42,270 bases of DNA from Clostridium saudiense (GCF_000577815.1 NZ_CBYM010000029.1:1-42270), one strand, 5' to 3'. Counted from the first letter of the stretch, positions 9,330 to 20,507 are shown. A program made the numbers and translations. Notes: generated by a model from the letters alone, not told the origin.

Positions 9330-10988
9330 ATGAGAAGTGATGTAGTTAAAAAGGGAGTAGCAAAGGCTCCTCATAGATCGTTGTTTAAAGCATCAGGATT
9401 AACTGATGAGGAAATAAATAAACCATTAATAGGAATTGTAACATCTCAAAATGATATAATTCCTGGTCATGTTAACTTAGATAAAATTGTTGAAGGTGTT
9501 AAAAAAGGAGTATTAATGTCTGGAGGAACACCATTAGTATTTCCAACAATAGGTGTATGTGATGGAATTGCAATGGGACATCAAGGAATGAAATATTCTT
9601 TAGTAACTAGAGAACTTATTGCTGATTCTGTTGAATGTATGGCAAATGCTCATGCATTTGATGCTTTAGTATTTATACCAAACTGTGACAAGATAGTTCC
9701 AGGAATGGTCATGGCTGCATTAAGAGTAAATGTTCCATCAGTAATAGTTAGTGGTGGACCAATGCTAGCTGGTAAATTTAAAGGTAAGGAAGTATCTTTA
9801 TCTACAATGTTTGAAGCTGTTGGATCAGTTGAAAGTGGATTAATGCTTGAATCAGATTTAGCAGAATTAGAAGAAAAAGTATGTCCGACTTGTGGATCAT
9901 GTTCAGGTATGTTTACTGCAAATTCTATGAATTGTCTATGTGAAGTTTTAGGATTAGCATTACCAGGCAATGGAACAATACCAGCTGTTTATTCCGAAAG
10001 AATAAGACTTGCTAAGTATGCAGGGATGGCTGTAATGAAGCTTTTAGAAAAAGATATTAAGCCAAGAGATATAGTAACAGAAGATGCCATTAAAAATGCA
10101 TTAACAGTAGATATGGCACTTGGATGCTCAACAAATAGTGTTCTTCATTTAACAGCAATTGCAAATGAAGCTAAACTACCTATAAATCTTGATATTATAA
10201 ATGGGATGTCAGCAAAGGTGCCTAACTTATGTAAACTAGCTCCAGCATCTGATACTCATATAGAAGATTTATATGCAGCTGGTGGAATTAGAGCTGTAAT
10301 GAGTGAATTAAATAAGAAGAATTTATTAAATTTAAATTGTATTACTGCAACTGGTAAAACTGTTGGAGAAAATATTGAAAATGCAAAAGTTTTAGATTAT
10401 TCAGTAATAAAACATATAGAAGAACCATATAGTCAAACTGGTGGAATTGCAGTTTTAAAAGGAAATTTAGCACCAGATGGAGCTGTTGTTAAGAGATCAG
10501 CAGTTTTAAAAGAAATGTTAGTTCATAAAGGGCCAGCTAAAGTTTTTAACTCTGAAGAAGAGGCTATTGAAGCAATTATGGGTAAGAAAATTGTTGAAGG
10601 CGATGTTGTAGTTATTAGATATGAAGGTCCAAAAGGTGGACCAGGAATGAGAGAAATGTTATCACCTACATCTGCAATATGTGGAATGGGACTTGATACA
10701 TCTGTTGCACTTATTACAGATGGAAGATTTAGTGGGGCAACTAAAGGTGCAGCAATAGGACATGTTTCTCCTGAAGCAGCTGAAGGTGGAAATATTGCGT
10801 TAGTAGAAGATGGAGATATTATTTCTATTGATATTACAAATGGTAATTTAGATTTGCTTGTTAGCGATGAAGAACTAGCAAAGCGTAGATCAAATTTAAA
10901 GCCAGTTGAGCCAAAAGTTAAAGAGGGATATTTAGCAAGATATGCTAAATTAGTTAGCTCAGCAAGCTCAGGGGCAGTATTTAAATAG
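9330..10988 (+). CDS. ilvD: Dihydroxy-acid dehydratase
   Basis: 552 residues, IlvD/Edd family, which dehydrates 2,3-dihydroxy-isovalerate and 2,3-dihydroxy-3-methylvalerate. Fe-S cluster ligands are apparent in [10 protein letters not shown], in [19 protein letters not shown] and in an upstream Cys ([10 protein letters not shown]). The C-terminal [23 protein letters not shown] is the active-site signature. Full length. An ATG follows a tggggtgat site, and ilvB starts 35 bases after the stop. Confidence 0.97.
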   Translation: MRSDVVKKGVAKAPHRSLFKASGLTDEEINKPLIGIVTSQNDIIPGHVNLDKIVEGVKKGVLMSGGTPLVFPTIGVCDGIAMGHQGMKYSLVTRELIADSVECMANAHAFDALVFIPNCDKIVPGMVMAALRVNVPSVIVSGGPMLAGKFKGKEVSLSTMFEAVGSVESGLMLESDLAELEEKVCPTCGSCSGMFTANSMNCLCEVLGLALPGNGTIPAVYSERIRLAKYAGMAVMKLLEKDIKPRDIVTEDAIKNALTVDMALGCSTNSVLHLTAIANEAKLPINLDIINGMSAKVPNLCKLAPASDTHIEDLYAAGGIRAVMSELNKKNLLNLNCITATGKTVGENIENAKVLDYSVIKHIEEPYSQTGGIAVLKGNLAPDGAVVKRSAVLKEMLVHKGPAKVFNSEEEAIEAIMGKKIVEGDVVVIRYEGPKGGPGMREMLSPTSAICGMGLDTSVALITDGRFSGATKGAAIGHVSPEAAEGGNIALVEDGDIISIDITNGNLDLLVSDEELAKRRSNLKPVEPKVKEGYLARYAKLVSSASSGAVFK

Positions 10989-11023
10989 TTATAAGTTAAC
11001 TAATATAAAGGGGGTTATTTTCA

Positions 11024-12709
11024 ATGTTATTAACAGGTGCTGAGATTCTTGTTAAGACTTTATTAAATGAAGGTGTTGACACTGTTTTTGGATATCCTGG
11101 AGGAGCTGTATTAAATATTTATGACTATTTGTATAAATACAGAGATCAGCTTAAACATTATTTGACTTGCCATGAACAAGGTGCAGCTCATGCAGCTGAT
11201 GGTTATGCAAGGTCATCAGGAAAAGTTGGGGTATGTATTGCTACATCAGGTCCAGGAGCAACAAATCTTGTAACGGGAATTGCAACTGCATATATGGATT
11301 CTGTTCCATTAGTTGCAATAACAGGTAATGTTCAAAAAAGTCTGCTTGGAAGAGATAGCTTTCAAGAGGTTGATATTACTGGAATAACAATGCCAATAAC
11401 AAAACATAATTTTATTGTTAAAGATGTTAATGAGTTAGAGGAAACTGTTAGAAAGGCATTTTATATTGCTAGAGAAGGAAGACCAGGGCCGGTATTAATT
11501 GATATTCCAAAGGATATTACATCTGATAAAACAGAATATAAAAATTTAAAGCCATTACCAGTGGAACCAAAAAGTAAGCATATTACTGTTGATTCATTAA
11601 ATGAAGTAGCTAAATATATTAATGATTCAGAACAACCACTTATTTATGCAGGTGGAGGAGTTATTAATTCAGGTGCTACTGAAGAACTAGTTAATTTTGC
11701 AGAAAAAATTAATGCACCAGTTGCAACAACATTAATGTGTAGAGGTGCAATTCCTTCAGAACATAGGTTAAATACTGGAATGATAGGGATGCATGGAAGT
11801 AATGCATCAAATATTTTAGCAACTAAGTGCGATTTAATAATTGCATTAGGTGCAAGGTTTAGTGACAGGGTAATTAGCGATAGAGAATTTATTAATAATG
11901 CTAAGGTAATTCAAATAGATGTGGATCCGGCAGAAGTAAATAAGAATGTTAAAGTAGATTCATTTATTATAGGTGATATTAAGGTAGCATTACAAAGATT
12001 AATGCCTTTAATAGATTATAAGAAAAATGATAAGTGGTTAAAAAAAGTAGATGAATTAAAGCTTTTAGCTATTACAAAAAATAATAAGGATGATGGTGAG
12101 CAATTAACACCAAGATTTTTATTTGAAAAGCTTAGTGAATTAGATAAAGGTGATTTTATTATGACGACTGAAGTTGGACAGCATCAAATGTGGACAGCAC
12201 AGTATTTTAATTTTAAAACACCAAGAACTTTAATTTCATCTGGAGGACTTGGAACTATGGGATTTGGTTTAGGTGCGGCAATTGGAGTTAAAGTTGCTAA
12301 TCCTGATAAAACTGTATTTAACATTGCTGGTGATGGAAGCTTTGGAATGAACTGCAATGAATTTGCAACAGCTGTTAAATATAATATTCCAATTAAAATT
12401 ATTGTAATGAATAACAATGCATTAGGAATGGTTAGACAATGGCAAAGTTTATTTTATGAGGCTAGATATTCTCAAACTACTTTAGATAGAGCTACTGATT
12501 TTGTTAAGCTTGCTGAAGCTTTTGGAGGCGTTGGATTTAGGGTAGAAAAAAGAGAAGAACTTGATTCTGTATTAGAAGAGGCTTTAGCTGTAGATAGACC
12601 AGTAATAATTGATTATAGAATTGATAGTGATAAAAAAGTATTCCCTATGGTTGCTCCGGGAGCACCAATTCATCAAATAATTAATGAAGAAGATGTTGTA
12701 GAGGAATAG
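11024..12709 (+). CDS. ilvB: Acetolactate synthase large (catalytic) subunit
   Basis: 561 residues, thiamine diphosphate enzyme with the usual three domains: the N-terminal PYR domain with the catalytic glutamate (CHEQGAAHAADGYAR), a central FAD-type domain, and the C-terminal PP domain with GDGSFGMNCNEFATAV and the closing MNNN of the TPP motif. The region FQEVDITGITMPITKHNF is typical of biosynthetic AHAS rather than catabolic AlsS. The regulatory subunit is IlvN at the front of the operon. It makes acetolactate and acetohydroxybutyrate. Ribosome binding site aaagggggtta. Confidence 0.97.
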   Translation: MLLTGAEILVKTLLNEGVDTVFGYPGGAVLNIYDYLYKYRDQLKHYLTCHEQGAAHAADGYARSSGKVGVCIATSGPGATNLVTGIATAYMDSVPLVAITGNVQKSLLGRDSFQEVDITGITMPITKHNFIVKDVNELEETVRKAFYIAREGRPGPVLIDIPKDITSDKTEYKNLKPLPVEPKSKHITVDSLNEVAKYINDSEQPLIYAGGGVINSGATEELVNFAEKINAPVATTLMCRGAIPSEHRLNTGMIGMHGSNASNILATKCDLIIALGARFSDRVISDREFINNAKVIQIDVDPAEVNKNVKVDSFIIGDIKVALQRLMPLIDYKKNDKWLKKVDELKLLAITKNNKDDGEQLTPRFLFEKLSELDKGDFIMTTEVGQHQMWTAQYFNFKTPRTLISSGGLGTMGFGLGAAIGVKVANPDKTVFNIAGDGSFGMNCNEFATAVKYNIPIKIIVMNNNALGMVRQWQSLFYEARYSQTTLDRATDFVKLAEAFGGVGFRVEKREELDSVLEEALAVDRPVIIDYRIDSDKKVFPMVAPGAPIHQIINEEDVVEE

Positions 12710-12713
12710 GCAA

Positions 12714-12777
12714 TAAGTAATAGATAAAAATGAATAGATAAAAAGCAAAAGCGAAAAGTTTTTACTTTACATCTATT
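12714..12777. repeat. AT-rich hairpin repeat between ilvB and ilvC
   Basis: AAGTAATAGAT at about 12716-12726 faces ATCTATTAGTT at about 12771-12781, with GAATAGATAAAAAG and CTTTTTACTTTACATC-like inner units. It lies in the 160-base ilvB-ilvC gap and has the same character as the other operon repeats, though its arms are the least exact. Confidence 0.5.
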
Positions 12778-12866
12778 AGTTAATAATAAAAAGTTAATTT
12801 AAATTTCTATCATAAGAATTTGGTAGTGAATTTTTATAAATAAAAATAAATAAGTCGGGGGTATAA

Positions 12867-13874
<1,008 letters not shown>

Positions 13875-13908
13875 TAATCACAACTTTTTGAATTAAACAG
13901 ATTTAATA

Positions 13909-13951
13909 AAAGGAATTACAGCTAATAATTGAGATGTAATTCCTTATTTTT
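13909..13951 (+). terminator. Terminator of the ilv-leu operon
   Basis: AAGGAATTACA at 13909-13920 pairs with TGTAATTCCTT at 13935-13945, followed by ATTTTTG. Confidence 0.88.
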
Positions 13952-14076
13952 GTATAAGTTCACAAAAGTAATAAGTTATGAAATAGTATATTTTTAAAAT
14001 AATGGTATAAATGTTAAAGTTTAATAGATAAACTTAGTTTTCAAAGTATATTTAATTATTGATTGGAGGAGAAAAA

Positions 14077-15000
14077 ATGGAATTAAAGACTAAGGTAAAT
14101 GACAAAAAAGTATTTGCTAAAATTGGATTAGCTATCTTAGTTTGTATGATAGTAGTAAATGTTATACAAACAATTTATTATTCAGCTATTAATGTAATTA
14201 GGCCATCATTGTTAGAACAACCTTGGGTAAATTATATAGCTATTGCAATTAGTTTTTACTTTATAGGCTTTCCTATATTTTATGTAATGGTTAGAAAGCT
14301 TCCTGATGGTGAGAAAAAGGAAAGTAAAAGTTTAAGTGTAGGAAAAATGATTTTACTATTTTTTATGTCTTATGCAATATTATATGTGGTTAACTTTTTA
14401 ACTACTATTTTACTAATGATAATTGCTGCAATAAAGGGTAGCGAGATAATGAATCCAATAGCTAATGTAGTAGGGACAAGCAATTGGATTTGGAGTTTGA
14501 TTTTTGCAGGAATATTATCTCCTATTGTTGAAGAAATGTTATTTAGGGGGATAATGCTTAATAAGATAAGAATGTATGGTGCTAAAGTAGCTATAATTAC
14601 AACAGCAATTATGTTTGGATTATTTCATGCAAATTTTTCTCAGTTTTTTTATGCAGTCGGATTAGGAGTTATATTTGCTTATGTAACATTAAAGACTGGT
14701 ACTATAAAATATTCAATAATATTACATATAGTAATTAACATTGTTGGAAGTGTAATTATGCCATCTATAGTTGGAGATGGTAGTAATATAGCGTTAATTG
14801 GAGTAGCAGGATTAGTTTTAATAGCAATTACTATTATAGGAATAGTTTTATTAATCAATAATAGAAAGAATATACATTTATCAGAAGGTGAAATAAAACT
14901 AGAAAAAGGTACAGTTGCTAAAACTATTTATTTGAATGTAGGGATGATTTTATATATAGTTCTCTGTGTAATATCAATGATATCAGTAGTATTGATGTAA
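14077..15000 (+). CDS. CPBP-family intramembrane glutamic endopeptidase
   Basis: About 307 residues with roughly eight hydrophobic segments. The CPBP (Rce1-like, ABI) motifs are present: EEMLFRGIMLNKIRMYG (EExxxR), FGLFHANFSQF (FxxxH) and LHIVINIVGS (HxxxN/B), all inside the membrane region. Family members are membrane proteases; some mature or protect against bacteriocins, but no substrate can be assigned here. The ATG at 14077 is preceded by GGAGGAG, so it is preferred to the in-frame TTG at 14059. It stands alone between the ilv operon and the gltX leader. Confidence 0.88.
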   Translation: MELKTKVNDKKVFAKIGLAILVCMIVVNVIQTIYYSAINVIRPSLLEQPWVNYIAIAISFYFIGFPIFYVMVRKLPDGEKKESKSLSVGKMILLFFMSYAILYVVNFLTTILLMIIAAIKGSEIMNPIANVVGTSNWIWSLIFAGILSPIVEEMLFRGIMLNKIRMYGAKVAIITTAIMFGLFHANFSQFFYAVGLGVIFAYVTLKTGTIKYSIILHIVINIVGSVIMPSIVGDGSNIALIGVAGLVLIAITIIGIVLLINNRKNIHLSEGEIKLEKGTVAKTIYLNVGMILYIVLCVISMISVVLM

Positions 15001-15214
15001 AGTATAAATTAAATTTCAGGTCGATATTGTATTTATAACTATAAAGTTGCTTATTTAAGATATACTTATTAGAAGTAAAAAAATATAAATGAGGCGGTAT
15101 AGAAGTTGAATTATTTTTTTATATATTCACTTTAGTATAAATACTTTACAATAATAATTGTAATCTGTATAATTAATCTGTAATTTGAAAATAATAGTTA
15201 ATATAATTGTGTTG

Positions 15215-15412
15215 ATTAGGAGCAGTAAATAGAATTCTAATTTAAAGCGATTTAGGAAGTGGTGTAAGCCTAAAATTTAGAACTATTGAAGGAAACCAGG
15301 GAGCAATAAAATTAAATAAGTATTTGAGTGGGTTAATTTATATTAACCAATTTAGGTGGTAACGCGGAAATACAGTCTTTCGTCCTAAAAGTTTAGGGTG
15401 AAAGACTTTTTA
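15215..15412 (+). promoter_or_regulatory. T-box leader, glutamate type (specifier GAA)
   Basis: Stem I shows AAAGCGA, the hairpin TTTAGG/CCTAAA around AAGTGGTGTAAG, and the specifier loop GAAG-GAA-A with GAA at 15292-15294. The T-box TTAGGTGGTAACGCGG is at 15352-15367, with a TGGT bulge. It is followed by a competing terminator (15374-15411). The glutamate codon fits the downstream gltX. The 200 bases before it (15001-15214) show no gene. Confidence 0.95.
15374..15412 (+). terminator. T-box terminator before gltX
   Basis: AGTCTTTC (15374-15381) and GAAAGACT (15400-15407) with inner CCTAAA/TTTAGG pairing, followed by a T-rich run. Confidence 0.92.
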
Positions 15413-15452
15413 TTTTGTAAAAAATAAATAAAATTAAAAGGAGAAAAATAAG

Positions 15453-17114
15453 ATGGCATTTGAAAAGTTAGCTGAAATGATATTCCCAAATGTAGAACAT
15501 GATAGAGAATATTATATAGCAAAATACCCAAAGAGAAATTTAAAAGAAGGTGCTAGGGTAACTAGATACGCACCATCACCAACAGGATTCCAACATATAG
15601 GTGGAGTTTTTGCTGCATTAATAAATGAAAGATTAGCAAGTCAAAGTGAAGGTGTTTTCTATTTAAGAATAGAAGATACAGACCAAAAAAGAGAAGTTGA
15701 AGGTGCTATAGAAGATACAATTGCAACTATGCATAACTTTGGAATGGACTTCAGTGAAGGAATGACTGGTCAAGAAACTTCAAAAGGTGAATATGGTCCA
15801 TACAGACAAAGTGAAAGAGCTGAAATATACAGAACTTTTGCTAAGGACTTATTATTAAAAGGATTAGCATACCCAGATTTCTGTACTCCAGAAGAATTAG
15901 CAGCATTAAGAGAAGAACAAATTGCTAATAAGATAACTCCTGGATACTATGGAGAATATGCTAAATACAGAAATATTACTGAAGAAGAAGCTATTGAAAG
16001 AATAAACAATGGTGAAGCTTATATATTAAGATTAAAATCACCAGGAAATATTGAAAATAGAGTAGAATTCCACGACTTAATAAAAGGAGATATATCTTTC
16101 CCAGAAAACAATCAAGATGTTGTTTTAATAAAAGGTGATGGACTTCCAACTTATCATTTTGCACATGCAATTGATGATTATTTAATGAGAACTACAGATG
16201 TAATAAGAGGAGAAGAATGGTTATCATCTCTTCCAATACATGTTCAATTATTTGAAGTATTAGGATTTGAAAGACCAAACTATGCTCATATTCCAACAAT
16301 AATGAAACAAGAAGGTGGATCTAAGAGAAAGCTTTCTAAGAGAAAAGATGCTGAAGCAGCTGTATCTTACTACAACGAAGTTGGATATCCAGTAGTTTGT
16401 GTTATTGAATACTTATTAAACATAGTAAACTCAAGCTATGAAGAATGGAGAGCAGAAAATCCTACTGCTGATTACCATGAATTCCATGTTGCTTTAGAAA
16501 AAATGAGTAAGAGTGGAGCATTATTTGACTTAGTTAAGTTAAATGACGTTTCTAAAGATGTTATTGCTAGAATGCCAGCAAATAAAGTATATGAACAATA
16601 TACAGCATGGGCTAAGCAATATGATGAAGAAATGTATAACTTAGTAACTGCAAATGAAGCTATGTCTAAGGAAATATTCAACATAGATAAAGAAGGTCCA
16701 AAGCCAAGAAAAGATTTTGCTAAATGGGATGAAGTTAAAGATAAGATTTTCTATTTCTTCGATGAGTTATTCTATAATGAAACAGCAGATCAAGTGGAAT
16801 TACCAAAGACTTTATCATTAGAAAATGCTAAAGCTATAATTGAAGAATATGCTAAGAAGTTTAACTTCAATGCTGGAAGCCAAGAAAATTGGTTTGAAGA
16901 TTTAAAAGTAATTGGAGCAGAACTTGGATATTGTGCAAACAGAAAAGAATATAAAGCTAATCCAGATCAATATAAGGGAATGATTTCTGATGTTGCTGGA
17001 GCAGTAAGAAGTGCATTATCACACAGAACAAACACTCCTGACCTTTATACTATAATGCAAATTATGGGTGAAGATAAGGTTAGAGAAAGATTTAATAGAT
17101 TTTTAGAGTTATAA
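15453..17114 (+). CDS. gltX: Glutamate--tRNA ligase
   Basis: 553 residues, class I synthetase. The HIGH-type motif is seen in [17 protein letters not shown] (about residues 40-56) and the KMSKS-type motif is KLSKRKDA (about 295). The catalytic-core segment [17 protein letters not shown] and [19 protein letters not shown] are typical of GluRS. The protein is about 60 residues longer than E. coli GltX, as in clostridial homologues. A separate glnS occurs at 18260-19921, so this enzyme is probably discriminating, although GatCAB elsewhere cannot be excluded. Controlled by the upstream Glu T-box. Confidence 0.96.
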   Translation: MAFEKLAEMIFPNVEHDREYYIAKYPKRNLKEGARVTRYAPSPTGFQHIGGVFAALINERLASQSEGVFYLRIEDTDQKREVEGAIEDTIATMHNFGMDFSEGMTGQETSKGEYGPYRQSERAEIYRTFAKDLLLKGLAYPDFCTPEELAALREEQIANKITPGYYGEYAKYRNITEEEAIERINNGEAYILRLKSPGNIENRVEFHDLIKGDISFPENNQDVVLIKGDGLPTYHFAHAIDDYLMRTTDVIRGEEWLSSLPIHVQLFEVLGFERPNYAHIPTIMKQEGGSKRKLSKRKDAEAAVSYYNEVGYPVVCVIEYLLNIVNSSYEEWRAENPTADYHEFHVALEKMSKSGALFDLVKLNDVSKDVIARMPANKVYEQYTAWAKQYDEEMYNLVTANEAMSKEIFNIDKEGPKPRKDFAKWDEVKDKIFYFFDELFYNETADQVELPKTLSLENAKAIIEEYAKKFNFNAGSQENWFEDLKVIGAELGYCANRKEYKANPDQYKGMISDVAGAVRSALSHRTNTPDLYTIMQIMGEDKVRERFNRFLEL

Positions 17115-17123
17115 AATAGTATT

Positions 17124-17165
17124 AAAAGCAGCTATATTTAAAATAGTATAGTTGCTTTTTTATTT
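17124..17165 (+). terminator. Terminator after gltX
   Basis: AAAAGCAGCTATA (17124-17136) pairs over its full length, with one G-U pair, with TATAGTTGCTTTT (17147-17159), and the T-run continues. Confidence 0.9.
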
Positions 17166-17304
17166 TATATTTTAAATATAAAATAAAAAATGTTTATGTT
17201 TAGCTGTGTTATTTTATTAATAATATAACTTGGAAAAATTTAATGTGTATTATATTAACAGAACTTCATAAAATAATATCGAAATGTAAAAGGAGGTGTT
17301 TTTT

Positions 17305-17499
17305 ATGAATAAACAAAGTCAAAATAGTTCGACTATGAGCAATAATACTCAACAAAGTATGAATAGTAGTGCACAACAACAAAGCAATATGCAAAGTAAT
17401 GCAAATTCTCAAAGTGCAATGAGTAGTGCTCAAATTGATTCAAACATAGAAGCTTATAAAAAAGCACAACAAAATGCTAACCAAAATTCAATGCAATAA
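17305..17499 (+). CDS. Asn/Gln/Ser-rich small protein, possibly spore-associated
   Basis: A 64-residue low-complexity protein made almost wholly of Asn, Gln, Ser and Met, ending in a short less biased stretch (AQIDSNIEAYKKAQQNANQN). The composition recalls gamma-type small acid-soluble spore proteins, but the GPR protease site typical of those is absent, so the function is unknown. A perfect AGGAGG at 17291-17296 precedes the ATG at 17305 at normal spacing, and a terminator follows, so it looks like a real single-gene unit. The in-frame GTG at 17296 overlaps that site and is not the start. Confidence 0.65.
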   Translation: MNKQSQNSSTMSNNTQQSMNSSAQQQSNMQSNANSQSAMSSAQIDSNIEAYKKAQQNANQNSMQ

Positions 17500-17513
17500 A
17501 ATATTTACAAAAT

Positions 17514-17546
17514 AAAAACTCCTTATAAGTAGGGGTTTTTATTTTT
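17514..17546 (+). terminator. Terminator after the Asn/Gln-rich gene
   Basis: AAAAACTCCT (17514-17523) and AGGGGTTTTT (17531-17540) flank a 7-base loop; a T-rich run follows. Confidence 0.75.
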
Positions 17547-17561
17547 TATAAAAAAACTAAA

Positions 17562-17754
17562 GTTTTATATATTAACTACTTAATATATAATTTTTCAATA
17601 TTTTAATTTAACTTCACAACTTGGACTGAAATGAAATTAATACAAGGTATCAAAGAAAATAAAATGTACAAACTATTACTGTAGCGGTGGTAGAACTAAG
17701 TTAAGACTTGGCTGTATCAGGGCTAAATTTAATAAGACACTGGAGGTAAATGTT
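17562..17754 (+). other. Untranslated region before the Cys-rich gene
   Basis: Contains a perfect hairpin TATATATTAA-ctac-TTAATATATA at about 17574-17598 followed by a short T-run. It then has a less AT-rich stretch (about 17675-17745, with GTAGCGGTGGTAG and ACTTGGCTGTATCAGGGC) just before the start codon. The latter may be a structured leader, but I recognise no known riboswitch in it. Confidence 0.35.
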
Positions 17755-17958
17755 ATGGATAAACATTCAAAGTGTGGATGTCATACAAAAGAAAAAAGTA
17801 GTTGTGAATCAAGTTGTGGATGTGGATGTAATAGTGGTGCACCAAAATCTGCAGTAAATAATCAATGGGCATCACCAGCTGGTGTAAAAGTAGAAAATTA
17901 TAAGAATTGTACATGTGAAAAACAAGAAAAAACAGCAACAAATAATCAATGGTCATAA
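17755..17958 (+). CDS. Cys-rich small protein with NNQW repeats
   Basis: A 67-residue protein with eight cysteines, arranged as CGC near residue 7, C17, CGCGC at 21-25 and CTC at 52-54. It ends each of its two halves with the same short word: AVNNQWASP (residues 33-41) and ATNNQWS (61-67). The two halves therefore look like an internal duplication of a Cys cluster plus an NNQW tail. Such Cys density suggests metal binding or disulfide cross-linking (for example in a spore layer), but this is inference. Ribosome binding site ctggagg, normal spacing. No named family is recognised. Confidence 0.65.
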   Translation: MDKHSKCGCHTKEKSSCESSCGCGCNSGAPKSAVNNQWASPAGVKVENYKNCTCEKQEKTATNNQWS

Positions 17959-18027
17959 TTTAAAAGCTGTTTATAGAAATAAATTCTAGTATTAAATTAA
18001 TAATACGGAGCAAAATAATATTGATAA

Positions 18028-18257
18028 GAGTGTTGGAGGAAGACTGATGGGATGAATATTAAAAAAGAAGTAAACCCTAAACAATTTAACTGGTGTTTAT
18101 AGTTTTTGCATCGAAAGAAAGCTATAGAAAAATGATTATATAAGTGGCGACTCAGTGTGAATCCGATTATAAAGTATTACTGTGTATGAAACCTCAAGAA
18201 CACTCACTATACCTAATTTAAATAAGAGAAAGGCATTTGCCTTTCTCTTATTTTTTC
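18028..18257 (+). ncRNA. Candidate structured non-coding RNA with terminator
   Basis: GAGTGTT at 18028-18034 pairs with AACACTC at 18199-18205, and the AGG/CCT next to them extends the helix, enclosing about 165 bases. Inside, TATAG...CTATA (around 18096-18136) and TTATA pairs suggest two or three further stems. The base composition is less AT-rich than its flanks, and a strong terminator oriented this way ends at 18257. No open reading frame of note is present. The size and one closing helix recall 6S RNA, but I could not match its consensus, nor SRP, RNase P or tmRNA. It may instead be a long 3' UTR of the Cys-rich gene. Confidence 0.45.
18224..18257 (+). terminator. Terminator, possibly bidirectional, between the candidate RNA and glnS
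   Basis: AAGAGAAAGGCA (18224-18235) and TGCCTTTCTCTT (18238-18249) form a perfect 12-bp stem. On the plus strand ATTTTTTC follows; on the minus strand only a weaker T-rich tail (TTATTTAAATT) follows, so it may serve glnS less efficiently. Confidence 0.88.
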
Positions 18258-18259
18258 TT

Positions 18260-19921
18260 TTATTTTAATTTAAATGAAGATTTTAAAGATACAATTCTGT
18301 TAAATACTAATTTATCAGCAGTTGTATACTTAGTATCAACATTAAAGAATCCATTTCTAACTAATTGGAATTTATCTTGAGGTTTAGCATCCTTAGCAGC
18401 AGTTGGCTCAATAAATCCTTGTAAAACTTCCATAGAGTTCGGATTTATTTGTTCTAAGAAATTCTTACCTTCATTTTCAGGAGCATCATCTAAGATTAAT
18501 GGTTCGTATAATCTAAATTCAGCAGGTACACAATTATTTGCATCTACCCAGTGAATAGTTCCTTTAACTTTTCTTCCTGTAAATCCAGAACCACTCTTAG
18601 TTTCAGGATCATAAGTACAGTGAATTTCAGTAACATTACCATTTTCATCTTTGATAACTTCATTACATTTAACAAAGTAAGCACCCATTAATCTAACTTC
18701 ATTACCAGGGAATAATCTAAAGTATTTCTTTATTGGAACTTCCATGAAGTCTTCTTGTTCAACATATAATTCTCTTGAGAATGGAACAAGTCTTTTACCA
18801 AAAGATTCATCTTTAGCATTGTTGCTAACTTCAAGCATTTCAGTTTGACCTTCTGGATAGTTAGTAATAACTAATTTTAAAGGTCTTAAAACGGCCATAG
18901 CATTAGGAGCTTTCATTTGTAAATCTTCTCTTACGAAATAATCAAGCATTTGAGAATCTACTGTAGAGTTAGCTTTAGCAACACCAATTGCAGCACAGAA
19001 ATTCTTTAAAGCTTCTGGGGTACAACCTCTTCTTCTTAAACCAGAAATAGTAGGCATTCTTGGATCATCCCATCCATCAACAACACCTTCATCAACTAGT
19101 TGTTTAAGTTTTCTTTTACTCATAACAGTATTAGTCATATTTAATCTAGCAAATTCAATTTGTCTAGGTTGGCAATCCATTTCACATTCTCTTACAACCC
19201 AATCATATAGAGGTCTATGGTCTTCAAATTCTAAAGTACAAATAGAATGAGTTACTTTTTCTATAGCATCTTCTAATGGGTGTGCAAAGTCATACATTGG
19301 ATATATGCACCATTTATCACCTGTATTATGATGATGTGCATGAGCAATTCTATAGATAATAGGATCTCTCATGTTCATATTTGGAGAAGCCATATCAATT
19401 TTTGCTCTTAAAACTTTTTCTCCATCTGCAAATTCTCCATTTTTCATTCTTTCGAATAAATCTAGGTTTTCTTCAACAGTTCTGTTTCTATAAGGGCTTT
19501 CTTTACCAGGTTCAGTTAAAGTACCTCTATATTCTTTAGCTTCTTCTGGAGTTAAATCACAAACATAAGCTAATCCTTTTTTTATTAATAAAACAGCTCT
19601 GTTATACATTTCATCAAAGTAATTTGATGCAAAGTAAAGTTCATCCCATTTTCCACCAAGCCATTCTACATCTTCTTTAATTGATTGAACATATTCTGTA
19701 TCTTCTTTTACAGGGTTAGTATCATCGAATCTAAGATGTGTTCTACCATGGAATTCTTCAGCTAATCCAAAGTTTAAAAGAATAGATTTTGCATGACCTA
19801 TATGTAGGTATCCATTTGGTTCTGGTGGGAAACGTGTAATTATTTCCTTATGTTTTCCGCTTTCTAAATCGTCAATTATTATGTTTCTTATAAAATTAGA
19901 AGAATTAATTTCACTTGACAT
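18260..19921 (-). CDS. glnS: Glutamine--tRNA ligase
   Basis: 553 residues, class I synthetase of the GlnRS type. It begins with a short helical stretch, then [24 protein letters not shown] with the HIGH motif at about residues 40-45. The KMSKS-type motif is [11 protein letters not shown] at about 268, followed by [17 protein letters not shown]. The C-terminal anticodon-binding barrel contains [17 protein letters not shown]. The length matches bacterial GlnRS. Presence of glnS means Gln-tRNA can be charged directly, which is not universal in Firmicutes. ATG preceded by gagaggt; no T-box is seen in the 265 bases upstream. Confidence 0.96.
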   Translation of the reverse strand: MSSEINSSNFIRNIIIDDLESGKHKEIITRFPPEPNGYLHIGHAKSILLNFGLAEEFHGRTHLRFDDTNPVKEDTEYVQSIKEDVEWLGGKWDELYFASNYFDEMYNRAVLLIKKGLAYVCDLTPEEAKEYRGTLTEPGKESPYRNRTVEENLDLFERMKNGEFADGEKVLRAKIDMASPNMNMRDPIIYRIAHAHHHNTGDKWCIYPMYDFAHPLEDAIEKVTHSICTLEFEDHRPLYDWVVRECEMDCQPRQIEFARLNMTNTVMSKRKLKQLVDEGVVDGWDDPRMPTISGLRRRGCTPEALKNFCAAIGVAKANSTVDSQMLDYFVREDLQMKAPNAMAVLRPLKLVITNYPEGQTEMLEVSNNAKDESFGKRLVPFSRELYVEQEDFMEVPIKKYFRLFPGNEVRLMGAYFVKCNEVIKDENGNVTEIHCTYDPETKSGSGFTGRKVKGTIHWVDANNCVPAEFRLYEPLILDDAPENEGKNFLEQINPNSMEVLQGFIEPTAAKDAKPQDKFQLVRNGFFNVDTKYTTADKLVFNRIVSLKSSFKLK

Positions 19922-19981
19922 ATTTTACCTCTCCTATTAACGCTTAATTATTTAAGTTAAAAATATTCTTAAAGGAATTTA

Positions 19982-20004
19982 AAATTATTCTATAAAGAAT
20001 AATT
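19982..20004. repeat. Short palindrome in the glnS upstream region
   Basis: AAATTATTC-tataaa-GAATAATT lies about 60 bases upstream of the glnS start. Either a small hairpin in its leader or an operator-like dyad; nothing else is recognised between 19922 and 20180. Confidence 0.35.
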
Positions 20005-20186
20005 ATGTCCTAAGTAAATAACATTTATAACATATATTTTAACTATTACTAATAATTTTAATCGAATATAACTAAAAAATAAAGTAACTTATAGAAAAAG
20101 TTAGATAATTACTTAATGAAAGTATAAAAAAGTAAGCTTATAACAATAATATATAGAGAATTATGAACTAAAGAGGAGGTATAAGA

Positions 20187-20507
20187 ATGAATAATTTATC
20201 ATGTAATGTTACTACATGTGTATATAATTCACAAAACTTGTGTAGCAAAGAAAGTATTAAAATTGCAGGTAAAAATACCATTACAGCTAATTTTACAAGT
20301 TGTGAAGATTTTAGAAGAAAAACTGGTGAACTTACTAGTAGTGTGAAATCAGCTAATACAATGTTAGATGTAACTTGTGAAGCTATAAATTGTGAACATA
20401 ATAAAGATAATAAATGTGATGCATCCAATATAACAATTGGAGGAGATTATGCTTTATCTGAAATACAAACAGAATGTTCAACTTTTGTATCAAAGATTGA
20501 TAAATAG
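20187..20507 (+). CDS. Protein with two DUF1540 domains
   Basis: 106 residues holding two copies of the DUF1540 pattern, each with four Cys: residues 5-38 (CNVTTCVYNSQNLC then TSCEDF) and 58-99 (CEAINCEHNKDNKC then TECSTF). The first three Cys of each copy and the final Cys before a Phe are conserved, suggesting a small metal or disulfide-bound module. Function is unknown; in clostridia DUF1540 proteins are often small and abundant. AGAGGAGGT lies before the ATG and a terminator follows. Confidence 0.88.
   Translation: MNNLSCNVTTCVYNSQNLCSKESIKIAGKNTITANFTSCEDFRRKTGELTSSVKSANTMLDVTCEAINCEHNKDNKCDASNITIGGDYALSEIQTECSTFVSKIDK

Noticed and set aside
9650..9970. A minus-strand open frame inside ilvD
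   Set aside because: Shadow frame of a conserved gene with no motif or initiation signal.
4403..12777. CRISPR array in the operon repeats
   Set aside because: Units are degenerate, opposed and not separated by uniform unique spacers; no cas gene is present.
17305..17499. Gamma-type small acid-soluble spore protein
   Set aside because: Composition is similar but the GPR protease cleavage motif typical of that family is missing; kept as unknown.
17753..17956. A 67-residue open frame on the minus strand opposite the Cys-rich gene
   Set aside because: Its residues (long runs of Leu, Tyr, His) are the shadow of the Cys-rich gene and it has no ribosome binding site.
18028..18257. 6S RNA, SRP RNA, RNase P RNA or tmRNA
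   Set aside because: I could not find the conserved motifs of any of them (for example the GGAAG tetraloop region of SRP or GAGGAAAGTCC of RNase P), so it is left as an unnamed candidate.
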